DNA from: an uncultured Balneolaceae bacterium
GTDB taxonomy: Bacteria; Bacteroidota; Rhodothermia; Balneolales; Balneolaceae
DNA length: 44,438 nucleotides
Direction: 5' to 3'
Assembly: GCA_937982515.1 (NCBI GenBank)
Contig: CALJMB010000343.1
Coordinates: 1 to 44,438, forward strand
Shown here: positions 1-7,777 of the stretch, piece by piece
How positions within the stretch are numbered: position 1 is the stretch's first letter
Layout: each line of letters opens with the position of its first letter
The notes under the pieces: generated by a model
What the model was told of the DNA's origin: nothing
Databases searched by the model: none
What the model saw: only the letters and a program-made list of their open reading frames with translations
Translations under genes and position numbers: made by a program

Positions 1-116
1 ATATGGGTTACGGCCGATGCTCCCTGCAGGGCTTTGCGCGGCTCAACCATTTCTACTTCTTCAAATCCGTCTGTAATTAATATGGCTATCTTTTTGTTTT
101 CTAGTTGCGTACTCAT
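1..116 (-). CDS. DJ-1/PfpI family protein, 5' end only
   Basis: The first 38 codons of a minus-strand gene that runs off the left edge of the window. I translated them from the ATG at 116-114: after a short polar leader comes KIAILITDGFEEVEMVEPRK, followed by AL-Q-GA. This is the first beta strand and turn of the DJ-1/PfpI (class I glutamine amidotransferase-like) fold, where the glutamate of FE-EVE lies near the later nucleophilic cysteine. That cysteine lies outside the window. Family members include PfpI-type proteases and deglycases such as YhbO/YajL, usually linked to stress protection. The exact activity cannot be assigned from this fragment. There is no clear Shine-Dalgarno sequence. 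The 23-bp CANNTG array lies about 230 bases upstream of this start, with no other gene between. Confidence 0.75.
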   Translation of the reverse strand, partial: MSTQLENKKIAILITDGFEEVEMVEPRKALQGASAVTH

Positions 117-218
117 AGCGTCGGGGTTCTTTGTTATAAATTTATGTAGATGTTATTGGGTATTTATAGTTGGCAGGGTGGGAGATAGGTTCCGCTATTA
201 AGCTTTAAATCTGAGAAG

Positions 219-265
219 GGGACCGGGTAACCATAGAATCACGAAGAGTGCTTCGGTGCGGTCCC
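219..265. other. compound hairpin (possible structured RNA or operator)
   Basis: GGGACCG at 219-225 pairs with CGGTCCC at 259-265. Inside that stem, CACGAAG (240-246) can pair with CTTCGGTG (251-258) with one bulged G. The nested stems lie 79 bases upstream of the 23-bp array and about 100 bases upstream of the PfpI-like start. There is no U tract, so a terminator is unlikely. Its function is unknown. Confidence 0.35.
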
Positions 266-343
266 TGTGCCCTGGAATACTGCCGGCTTACGCATCTGCT
301 CCCTGTAGCCGGGTATTTGCAGGTAGATACATATACTACGTCT

Positions 344-619
344 CAGCTGAGGTATAGAGTATGGCGCACTTGGGGCACAGGGTATTCTTCACTTGACGCC
401 TTGATCATGACGCACCTGAGTAATGGAATATTCCTCAGCTGGCGCATAAGGTATGCCGCACCTGGGTAATAGGACATTCCCCAATTGGCGCACAGAGTAT
501 GACGCACTTGAGACATAGAGTATGCCTCACTTGGCGCAGGGGGTATGACGCAGGTGAGACATTGGGTAGGGCGCAGCTGAGACGTTTAGTAACATGCAGC
601 TGGGGAAGGGGGTATGAGC
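344..619. repeat. array of 12 degenerate units, exact 23-bp period, CANNTG core
   Basis: CANNTG hexamers begin at 344, 367, 390, 413, 436, 459, 482, 505, 528, 551, 574 and 597, every step exactly 23 bp. The two middle bases vary (GC, CT, CC, AT, GG), but CA and TG are kept in all twelve. The 17-base spacer after each hexamer is looser, with consensus rgrcatagrgtatgacg. Some units alternate as a 46-bp pair: those at 413 and 459 carry a GTAAT-type spacer start, and those at 436, 482 and 528 carry GCGCA. Decayed partial units may sit on both sides (CAGGTA at 320, CAGCCA at 619). 23 bp is about two helical turns, so all cores face nearly the same side of the DNA. Confidence 0.9.
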
Positions 620-854
620 AGCCACCCCCCCCCACCCGCTGTACGCGCCATGGACATCCCTAAGTCCCCTTCAGGGGCTCCAGGGGTGAACGGGCTATTC
701 ACACAAATACCAATACGAATTCTATATCAGCATGCCAAAATCGTAAGGACCGCAGACAGGCAACCAAAGACCGTGGAAGCCGCTACGGTCATCCGTTGTT
801 AGTCTTCTTCATAATCATTCTGCATTATGAATGGGAACCCGGATAAGACACAAA

Positions 855-885
855 AAAAGCCCGCTGTTACTTACAGCGGGCTTTT
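855..885 (-). terminator. lon transcription terminator
   Basis: AGCCCGCTGT pairs with ACAGCGGGCT around a 5-base loop (868-872). The stem is extended by A/T pairs and, on the minus strand, followed by a run of seven T. It lies about 30 bases past the lon stop codon. T residues also follow the stem on the plus strand, so it may work in both directions. Confidence 0.88.
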
Positions 886-913
886 AACAAGTCAAACCAG
901 AGGAAGAAGCTTA

Positions 914-3451
914 TTACTGCTTCATAATGACGGCTTCATCTGCAGGGTCTTCAGGCTGATGGGCTGAGCCATTGCGCGATTTATGCTCCTCGGAGACCTT
1001 AAACTGCTCTTGCGGGTCTCTAACCGGAGTAGCTTCCAATACAATATCGAGCAAGGGATCCATTCGCTCCAGATACTGAACCTGGAGATTGCCTATGACA
1101 TCCTTTTCGATTTCCTCCACGTCTTTTTCATTTTTCTTAGGCAGCAATACCTTTTTTATACCAGCGCGCTTGGCAGCCAGTACCTTTTCTTTGATACCGC
1201 CTACGGGCAGAACAAGGCCGCGGAGGGTAATTTCGCCGGTCATGGCCAGCGTGCCTTTCACTTTGCGCTGGGTGAAGATAGAAGCCACAGCTGAGAAGAT
1301 AGACACGCCTGCTGAGGGGCCGTCTTTGGGAACGGCGCCTTTAGGCACGTGAATATGGAGATCCCAATATTTGAAGGCCTCTTCGGGTATATTAAGTGCG
1401 TCGGCATGAGCTTTCAGGTAAGATATAGCCAGCATAGCCGACTCTTTCATCACATCGCCCAGCTGGCCGGTTATATGTAGTTTTCCGTTACCTTTAGATA
1501 CACTGGCCTCTATAAAGAGGATGTCTCCGCCGTAAGGCGTCCATGCCAGACCGGTAGCCACACCGGGTACGGTTGTACGCTCGGCTACCTCAGAGTAGAA
1601 CTTCCTTTGGCCAAGATACTCTTGTACTTCATTAACCCCTACCGTGTACTTTTTATCTTTACCAGAGGCAATTTTTGCAGCCACTCCACGGCAAACGGCG
1701 CCTATCTCACGTTCCAGAGAGCGTACACCCGACTCACGGGTATACTCTTCGATGATTTTATCGAGGGCCTGAGGAGTGATTTCTATCTGATCTTCAGTCA
1801 ATCCGTTTTCTTCCACCTGCTTAGGTATAAGGTGCTGTTTAGCAATTTCGCTTTTTTCTTGCAGGGTATAACCGCTGATATTTATAATCTCCATTCGGTC
1901 ACGCAACGGGGCCGGAATGGTATCCAGCGAGTTAGCTGTTGCGATGAACAGCACCCTGGAGAGGTCATAGTCCAGTTCCAGGTAGTTATCTGAAAAGCTG
2001 TCATTTTGCTCGGGGTCCAGCACTTCCAGCAGGGCAGAAGTGGGGTCGCCCCGGTAATCCGATCCTACCTTGTCAATCTCATCAAGCATCATAACAGGGT
2101 TGCCTGTGCCGGATTTTTTCATGGCACGGAGGATACGTCCGGGTAATGCCCCAATGTAGGTACGCCGGTGCCCGCGGATTTCAGCTTCGTCATGAATACC
2201 GCCCAGGCTGAATCGTTCAAACTCACGGTTCAGAGCCCGCGCGATGGACTTACCCAGTGAAGTTTTACCCACACCGGGAGGGCCGTAGAAACAGAGTATA
2301 GGCGCCTTCATGTCCTTTTTAAGCTTCAGTACGGCCAGGTATTCAATGATACGTTTTTTGACCTTTTCCAGGCCGTAGTGATCCTCATCCAGCACCTTGC
2401 GGGCATGTTCAAGATCCAGATTATCCTCGGAGTATACATTCCAGGGCAGATCCAGTATCCACTCTATGTAGCTGTGAATAATGCCGTAGTTGGGCGAAGA
2501 ACTGGGTGTGCGTTCCAGTCTCGAGAGCTCTTTTTCTGCCGTCTCACGGACGTCATCTGGTAATTCCTTTTTTTCGAGTCGTTTTCGCAGCTTTTCAACT
2601 TCCTCTTGTTCGCTGTCTTCACCCAGCGCCTCCTGTATAGCTTTCATCTGCTGGCGCAGGTAAAAGTCGCGTTGCTGCTCATCGATATCGGACTTTACCT
2701 TTGTGCGGATTTCTTCGCTTAAATTCAGCACCTGCAGCTCTTTATTCAGAAACTCCATCACCTTTTCCAGACGCTTGGAGAATTTACGTATCTCCAGCAC
2801 CTCCTGTTTTTCGGCAATGGAAACACTGAGGTTGGATGAGATGAAGTTCAGCAGGAATGTAGGGCTGCTAATGTTATTGATAGCGATAGCCGCTTCTGAC
2901 GGGATGTTGGGAGACAAGTTTACGATTTTACTTGCCGTCTCTTTTACCGTGTGGATAGAAGCATCCAGCTCAACGCCGGTGATGTCCATCTCCTGCCGGT
3001 AAGGCTGTACATCCGCCCTGAAGAAGGGATCTTTCTGTGTAAATTCTGTGATTTTGAAGATGGTCCTTCCCTGTATGACTATGCTTCTGCTGCCATCAGG
3101 CATCTTGATAAGTTTCAGAATCTGGGCAACGGTACCGATTTGGTACAGACCCTGCTCATCCGGATTTTCATCGTCTTCATCTATTTGTGTTACCACTCCT
3201 ATAGTTTTATCAGACTCGTATGCCTCCTTTACCAGAGCCAGGGAGCGATCCCGGCCTACGGTAATGGGCACAACTACGCCAGGAAAGAGAACGGTATTCT
3301 TAAGTGGCAGTATAGGGAGGTTATCCGGTATCTCCGATTGAGACAGGTTCTTTTCCTCTTCTTCGGACATCAGGGGAATGGCCTGCTCAAAATCGTCAAA
3401 TTGTTCACCCGCATCCTCGAAGTACGTAATATTCTTGAACATTTTATTCAT
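914..3451 (-). CDS. lon: Lon ATP-dependent protease
   Basis: Cytoplasmic AAA+ serine protease that unfolds and degrades misfolded and regulatory proteins. The 845 residues match a full-length LonA. The N-terminal substrate-binding domain starts near residue 44 (LPILPLKNTVLFPG), a coiled coil lies around 220-300, the Walker A motif GPPGVGKT is at 390-397 and Walker B (MMLDEIDK) near 454-461. The proteolytic domain has the catalytic serine in PKDGPSAG (Ser713) and the paired lysine in GGIKEK (Lys756), 43 residues apart as in E. coli Lon. An acidic leader precedes the LON domain and a charged, non-conserved tail of about 40 residues ends the protein. The start MNKMFKN has a second in-frame Met four codons in; either could be used. 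It is monocistronic, with its own terminator and an extended palindrome upstream. Confidence 0.97.
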   Translation of the reverse strand: MNKMFKNITYFEDAGEQFDDFEQAIPLMSEEEEKNLSQSEIPDNLPILPLKNTVLFPGVVVPITVGRDRSLALVKEAYESDKTIGVVTQIDEDDENPDEQGLYQIGTVAQILKLIKMPDGSRSIVIQGRTIFKITEFTQKDPFFRADVQPYRQEMDITGVELDASIHTVKETASKIVNLSPNIPSEAAIAINNISSPTFLLNFISSNLSVSIAEKQEVLEIRKFSKRLEKVMEFLNKELQVLNLSEEIRTKVKSDIDEQQRDFYLRQQMKAIQEALGEDSEQEEVEKLRKRLEKKELPDDVRETAEKELSRLERTPSSSPNYGIIHSYIEWILDLPWNVYSEDNLDLEHARKVLDEDHYGLEKVKKRIIEYLAVLKLKKDMKAPILCFYGPPGVGKTSLGKSIARALNREFERFSLGGIHDEAEIRGHRRTYIGALPGRILRAMKKSGTGNPVMMLDEIDKVGSDYRGDPTSALLEVLDPEQNDSFSDNYLELDYDLSRVLFIATANSLDTIPAPLRDRMEIINISGYTLQEKSEIAKQHLIPKQVEENGLTEDQIEITPQALDKIIEEYTRESGVRSLEREIGAVCRGVAAKIASGKDKKYTVGVNEVQEYLGQRKFYSEVAERTTVPGVATGLAWTPYGGDILFIEASVSKGNGKLHITGQLGDVMKESAMLAISYLKAHADALNIPEEAFKYWDLHIHVPKGAVPKDGPSAGVSIFSAVASIFTQRKVKGTLAMTGEITLRGLVLPVGGIKEKVLAAKRAGIKKVLLPKKNEKDVEEIEKDVIGNLQVQYLERMDPLLDIVLEATPVRDPQEQFKVSEEHKSRNGSAHQPEDPADEAVIMKQ

Positions 3452-3553
3452 CGGGAAAATAGTTTAATGAATCTGTTTCACTTTTCTTTACTTTACCTGA
3501 GGGTGTGCAAATAAAGAGCCAATAGCTAAACTACTACCAATTAGTCATAAGTA

Positions 3554-3600
3554 CTGGCAAAATAACAAAACTAAGGTAATTTGTTTCATACCTTTGCCAG
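3554..3600. promoter_or_regulatory. extended imperfect palindrome upstream of lon
   Basis: CTGGCAAA (3554-3561) is matched by TTTGCCAG (3593-3600), and a second pair, AACAAA (3564-3569) and TTTGTT (3580-3585), nests almost concentrically inside. Within it, on the minus strand, TAGTTTTG (3573-3566) fits the Bacteroidota -7 element TAnnTTTG, but I see no matching -33 TTTG. Placed about 100 bases before lon, it could be an operator. It also lies 20 bases past the stop of the preceding gene, but lacks a T run. Confidence 0.35.
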
Positions 3601-3619
3601 GATGGCAGATATTTCTATG

Positions 3620-5161
3620 CTACAGGTGAAATTGCAGGCCGGCAAAAGCCCCTCCAACCATTTCGGAAGTGAGTGAAGATGCTTTTAAAAGCACCTGAGA
3701 TGAGATGGCAAAGCTCCAGTATCGGGTTTCTATACCGGTTCCTAACCCAACGGCCATAGGTGTGCCTGCTGCAATCTGGGTTCCTAATCGAATGGGAATA
3801 AATGGCAGGAGACGCGCTTCCATACCCAGGTGTGCTGTAAGCTGAGTACCTGAGAAAGCAGTTTTATTTAGAGCGAGGGTGAAATCTCCCATCAGTTTTA
3901 ACCGGTGCAGATCCAGGAGGGCCCCCGCATTAAATGAGGTGGGCAGCAATCCTGAAAAGGGATCTTCTGAATGCTCGGCTGGACTTAACAGGGGGTTAGA
4001 CAAGGCGTCGGCTTCTTCGAAGTATGACAAAAATTGCCCCGGAGCGCCTATAAATTTGGACTGGACGGGATCCTGCTCTTCAACCAGTGCCGTTTCCTGG
4101 TAGCCGGAAGCTGTAAAGGGAGCGGTATTATAATGTATGATACCCAGATCTGTAAGGGAAAAAGCAATGCGCAGAGATTTTTTTACCGGAACCCGGTTAG
4201 CTCCTCTGTCCAGTATCGAGACGTCGCTTCCGAGCGAAATTAAATAGGTGAGCCCGAAATCGATTCCCAATCCATAACCGGTGGGAGAGAGCGAGTGATA
4301 CTCATCCGGATACTGGTTTAGCGCCTGCTGAAGCTGGCCGGTTGACCGATAGTGCCTGATCATATCGCTGTAGAGGCCGCTGGAATGGTGTGTGAACCGG
4401 CTTCTGTGCATGAGTCCCGTCATTTTGTCACTATCGGTTTCATATCGGGCATCATAAGTGGCATCCATATAGGAGCCGGCTACAACCACCTTAGGGGCGA
4501 TACCTATGTAGAACTTGTTAATTTGAGGAAGGAGGCCGTTGATCAGTTCAAATTCCTGGGCATATCCAAAGGATAGTTCATGTAAAATTAGGCTTTGCAT
4601 AGTTAGCTGGAAATCGCGGACCCTTCGGTTCTCCCGCTTAATAAATTCATCGGAATACCATCCTCGTCCCACTTCTGTACGGGTCCCGATCCGTGTACGT
4701 GCTACCAGAGAATAGGCCTGCCGGTCTCCCCTCCACTGTATCCCTGCCAATATTACCTCAGCCCGCGCCTGATGTCGGGAAGTAAGCGTTTTACCAGGGT
4801 AATGTTGTTCCAGTATTTCATTACGTTCGGAAACAGAGACAGACTGGCTACCCAGGCTATGAGGCCGAAAAATATCTCTGAAGCCGGTAATCTGCGTACT
4901 TATATTGTCCGTAGAAAGTACCGGCTGGAAATATCCGCCCGCGTTGCCGGTTCCAAAGTGAAAGCGCCCTTTCCGGTCAAAAATTATCAGGTTTGCAGGG
5001 TTGTAGAAGTTGGCTTCCAGCCCGTTCAGATAGGCGGTGCCTCCTCCGCCCAGTGCCAGGTTATGGCCGCTGACCACGGGCTGTGCGCTCACCTGTAGAG
5101 CACTTCCGCACAAGATGAGCAGGCCGATAATATATAAGTAAACTGTGGATTGTGTTGTCAA
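3620..5161 (-). CDS. predicted outer-membrane beta-barrel protein
   Basis: A 513-residue exported protein without a confident family name. The first 26 residues form a signal peptide (YLYIIGLLILCGSAL core, cleavage likely after VSA). The mature N-terminus has LALGGGGTAYLNGLEANFYNPANL, written here across its parts: a glycine-rich turn, then an asparagine-proline pair. This arrangement recalls PorV/FadL-like and DUF5723-like barrels of Bacteroidota, which begin with an ALGG...NPA segment. The rest alternates short amphipathic strands with polar loops and ends in the hydrophobic LQFHL, typical of a barrel end. No cysteine pairs, lipobox or enzymatic motif are visible. It is probably a transporter or assembly-type barrel; the substrate is unknown. 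It sits between lon and the helicase gene on the same strand, with 87 bases to its upstream neighbour. Confidence 0.6.
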   Translation of the reverse strand: MTTQSTVYLYIIGLLILCGSALQVSAQPVVSGHNLALGGGGTAYLNGLEANFYNPANLIIFDRKGRFHFGTGNAGGYFQPVLSTDNISTQITGFRDIFRPHSLGSQSVSVSERNEILEQHYPGKTLTSRHQARAEVILAGIQWRGDRQAYSLVARTRIGTRTEVGRGWYSDEFIKRENRRVRDFQLTMQSLILHELSFGYAQEFELINGLLPQINKFYIGIAPKVVVAGSYMDATYDARYETDSDKMTGLMHRSRFTHHSSGLYSDMIRHYRSTGQLQQALNQYPDEYHSLSPTGYGLGIDFGLTYLISLGSDVSILDRGANRVPVKKSLRIAFSLTDLGIIHYNTAPFTASGYQETALVEEQDPVQSKFIGAPGQFLSYFEEADALSNPLLSPAEHSEDPFSGLLPTSFNAGALLDLHRLKLMGDFTLALNKTAFSGTQLTAHLGMEARLLPFIPIRLGTQIAAGTPMAVGLGTGIETRYWSFAISSQVLLKASSLTSEMVGGAFAGLQFHL

Positions 5162-5248
5162 CCTGGTTACGATGTTTAGGAGGTTGATTTGATGATATTA
5201 CTGTAATCTGAATTCAGGAAGAGGTTTCTCAATAGTAAGGCAGAAGCT

Positions 5249-7510
5249 CTACCCAACCACTCGCAGTTTTGCCACCCGTAACATGAGGGTTTTTCTGCCC
5301 CGGCCTTTGAAAAAAACCACTACTTTCGTCTTTTCACCCGAACCGGTACGACTGATAATTTTTCCCGGCCCAAAGACAGGATGCTCTACTTTTGCTCCGG
5401 CCTGGTAGGGATCCTCATCGGGGTTATCATAGTGTATGGTGGTTCCCTGGTTATAACTGCGGTTGTTTTTTGTGTACAACGGCTGTTTCCAGTCGTACTC
5501 TATCTCCATGCCACCGTTTGAAGCGGATTCATCACTAGAAAACCTGTTTTTATACTGGCTGATGGTAGCTCCTGTCTCTGTTCGTACTACGTCAGAGCTT
5601 ACTTCTTCCAGGAACCGGGAGCGCATCATCGGTTTCTCTTCTCCGAACTTATACCTGCTGCGACAGTAACTGAAAAACAGCTCTTTTTCAGCACGCGTAA
5701 TGGCTACATAAAACAGACGCCGCTCTTCCTCAATATCAGCTTCATCTCCGTCACGTCCTCCAACCGGGAAGAGATCTTCTTCCAGTCCCACAACAAATAC
5801 AACGGGGAATTCAAGCCCTTTAGCTGCGTGTACCGTCATTAATGTTACAGCTGGTTTGTTTTCGTCGTACTTGTCAGAGTCAGTTATCAGGCTTATTTCC
5901 TGGAGGAAAGAAGGCAGTGAAGGATTTCTGGTGTTTTTTTCATAATAAGAGATGGCGTTCTGAAGTTCCAGAATGTTTTCCCGCCGGGTCATCGATTTGG
6001 GAGAGTTTTCTTCAACCAGCGCTTTCATATAACCGGAGCGTTCCAGTAGCTTTTTGGTAATTTCAGTCAGAGATTCCTTATTATTGAGATCATCCTTTAG
6101 CTCATTAATTATTTCAACAAACTCCCTTACGCTCTTTTCTGCAGGTTTGTACAAGCCGGCTGTTTCTACATTTTCAAGCATACTCCATAAGGATTGACCC
6201 TGCGCGCGGGCTTTAGAAGTCAGGTCATGGAGTGATTTGTTTCCAATACCTCTGGAAGGCTCATTGATGATGCGAAGCAGGTTGGTGTCATCGTCAGGGT
6301 TAGAGAGCACAGTAAGGTAAGCCAGCACATCTTTGATCTCTTTACGCTGATAAAATGAGAGGCCACCGACCAACTGGTAGGTGACGCCCTTGCGGCGGAA
6401 GGTTTCTTCAAACACCCGGCTCTGATAATTGGTGCGGTACAGAACAGCAAAGTCGTTGAACATGTACCCCCTTCGCATCTTCAACTCATTGATGTAGTTG
6501 GCCACCCGGTTGGCCTCATCGCGCTCGTCATAATTATCTAGCAGGGTGATCATCTCACCCATGCTGTTGTCTGTCCAGAGCGTTTTTTCCAGCTGTTTGG
6601 TGTTTCGTTTGATGATAGAATCTGCCGCCTGGAGGATGGCCTGGGTAGACCGGTAGTTTTGTTCCAGCGGAATTTCTACGGCGTCTTCGTAGTCGTTCTT
6701 AAAGTTGAGGATATTGGTGATATCCGCTCCACGGAAGGAGTAAATGCTCTGGGCATCATCGCCTACCACACAAAGGTTGTTGTATTTGCTGGCCAGCATA
6801 TTGGTAACTTTGTACTGGGCATGGTTGGTATCCTGATATTCATCAATAAGGATATACTTAAATCGATTCTGGTATTTTTCCAGCACTTCTTTGTGTCTGC
6901 TGAAGAGTTCAATGGGTTTAATCAGCAAGTCATCAAAATCCATGGCATTATTCTGCTTAAGCCGCTCTACGTAGATTTGATAAATCTTAGCGGTAATATC
7001 ATCCAGGGTACTATGTACAAATCGTTCCAGGTATTGTCCCGGTAAGATGAGCTGGTTCTTGGCATCACTTATACGCCGATGAATCATACGCGGCTGGATC
7101 TCCTTGGGATCATAATTATTTTCGCGCAGAATCTGCTTGATCGCGTTTTGGGAGTCGTCGGTGTCGTAGATCGAAAAACTGGATGTGAAACCCAGTTTAT
7201 CAGCTTCAAACCGCAGTATTTTAGAAAATACCGAGTGAAAGGTACCCATCCATAGTTTCCTGGCTTCATCGCCAATCAGGTTTTGGATCCGGTCTTTCAT
7301 CTCACGGGCTGCTTTGTTTGTGAACGTCAGAGCCAGTATTTCGTCGGGCTTCGCTTTCCCTTGATGAATCAGATAGGCTATACGATAGGTCAGTACCCGG
7401 GTTTTCCCACTCCCTGCACCGGCTACGATGAGGAGAGGGCCATCGGAATGCCTGACAGCCATTCGTTGCTGTTCGTTAAGCTCGTTTACAAATGCAGGTT
7501 CCTGTGCCAT
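5249..7510 (-). CDS. pcrA: UvrD/PcrA-type ATP-dependent DNA helicase
   Basis: Superfamily 1A 3'-5' helicase used in nucleotide excision repair, replication restart and removal of RecA or RNA polymerase from DNA. All motifs are in order in 753 residues: Q motif LNEQQRMAV (11-19), Walker A GAGSGKT (31-37), DEYQDTN (223-229), motif III GDDAQSIYSFRGA (about 250-262), LEQNYRST (282-289), motif V TVHAAKGLEFPVVF (559-572) and motif VI EERRLFYVAITRA (595-607). After a poorly conserved linker, residues about 705-753 (VEHPVFGPGKII...) form the Tudor-like domain that in PcrA/UvrD binds RNA polymerase. That domain favours PcrA/UvrD over Rep. The start MAQEPAFVNELNEQQ fits the family. The spacer upstream holds a foldback element. 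Confidence 0.95.
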   Translation of the reverse strand: MAQEPAFVNELNEQQRMAVRHSDGPLLIVAGAGSGKTRVLTYRIAYLIHQGKAKPDEILALTFTNKAAREMKDRIQNLIGDEARKLWMGTFHSVFSKILRFEADKLGFTSSFSIYDTDDSQNAIKQILRENNYDPKEIQPRMIHRRISDAKNQLILPGQYLERFVHSTLDDITAKIYQIYVERLKQNNAMDFDDLLIKPIELFSRHKEVLEKYQNRFKYILIDEYQDTNHAQYKVTNMLASKYNNLCVVGDDAQSIYSFRGADITNILNFKNDYEDAVEIPLEQNYRSTQAILQAADSIIKRNTKQLEKTLWTDNSMGEMITLLDNYDERDEANRVANYINELKMRRGYMFNDFAVLYRTNYQSRVFEETFRRKGVTYQLVGGLSFYQRKEIKDVLAYLTVLSNPDDDTNLLRIINEPSRGIGNKSLHDLTSKARAQGQSLWSMLENVETAGLYKPAEKSVREFVEIINELKDDLNNKESLTEITKKLLERSGYMKALVEENSPKSMTRRENILELQNAISYYEKNTRNPSLPSFLQEISLITDSDKYDENKPAVTLMTVHAAKGLEFPVVFVVGLEEDLFPVGGRDGDEADIEEERRLFYVAITRAEKELFFSYCRSRYKFGEEKPMMRSRFLEEVSSDVVRTETGATISQYKNRFSSDESASNGGMEIEYDWKQPLYTKNNRSYNQGTTIHYDNPDEDPYQAGAKVEHPVFGPGKIISRTGSGEKTKVVVFFKGRGRKTLMLRVAKLRVVG

Positions 7511-7563
7511 GAATAATGAATACTATTTTACTTCACTAAAATTAAATCCTGAACAACTAACAG

Positions 7564-7773
7564 TGGAATGCTGATAACACGGATTAAACGGATATGCACA
7601 GTTATATTTATCTAGTCTCGGTGCTCCATTCCGGGATGTCAGCCCGGGGCCGCTCCGCTGCCCCTCGAAACAGGACACCAAGGGAGAGCGTTCTGCATCA
7701 GAGTAGCGAAACGAGATTTGAGATAAATATAATGCCCGTGAGTTTCCGTCTGATCCGCGGCATCCACGTTCCT
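7564..7773. mobile_element. foldback (MITE-like) element between pcrA and valS
   Basis: TTATATTTATCT (7602-7613) is exactly inverted at 7721-7732. Outside this core the flanks are also inverted copies: read outward, the left flank gives ATCCGTTTAATCCGTG and the right flank TTCCGTCTGATCCGCG, with similarity continuing to a GTTCC/ATTCC end. Each arm is therefore about 50 bp and imperfect. The roughly 107-bp centre is GC-richer (CAGCCCGGGGCCGCTCCGC) and has no coding frame. I recognise ATCCGTGTTATC-type sequences as common intergenic repeats in Bacteroidota (recollection, not a search). No transposase is present, so it would be non-autonomous or a decayed remnant. Confidence 0.5.
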
Positions 7774-7777
7774 TTTC

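Larger units (their letters stand above)
117..854. other. long gene-free spacer between the PfpI-like gene and lon
   Basis: About 740 bases with no convincing coding region. It holds a compound hairpin (219-265), the 12-unit 23-bp array (344-619), a run of C residues (about 623-632), a small 6-bp inverted repeat (769-774 with 785-790) and then the lon terminator. Short open frames cross the array on both strands. Because the period is 23, each frame shifts from unit to unit and the peptides are low-complexity artefacts. Confidence 0.6.

Noticed and set aside
344..619. The array as a CRISPR
   Set aside because: CRISPR repeats are nearly identical and separated by unique spacers of similar length. 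Here the repeated part is only a hexamer and the spacers themselves resemble each other; no cas gene is nearby.
248..635. Small open frames on both strands across the array (for example one with repeated QVRHTLC)
   Set aside because: A 23-bp period shifts frame at every unit, and the peptides repeat only because the DNA repeats. No start signal or conserved content.
614..802. A 62-residue plus-strand frame before lon
   Set aside because: It begins inside the decayed array end and crosses a C run; no conserved content.
2951..3514. A 187-residue plus-strand frame opposite lon
   Set aside because: Antisense shadow of the lon N-terminal domain with no recognisable motif.
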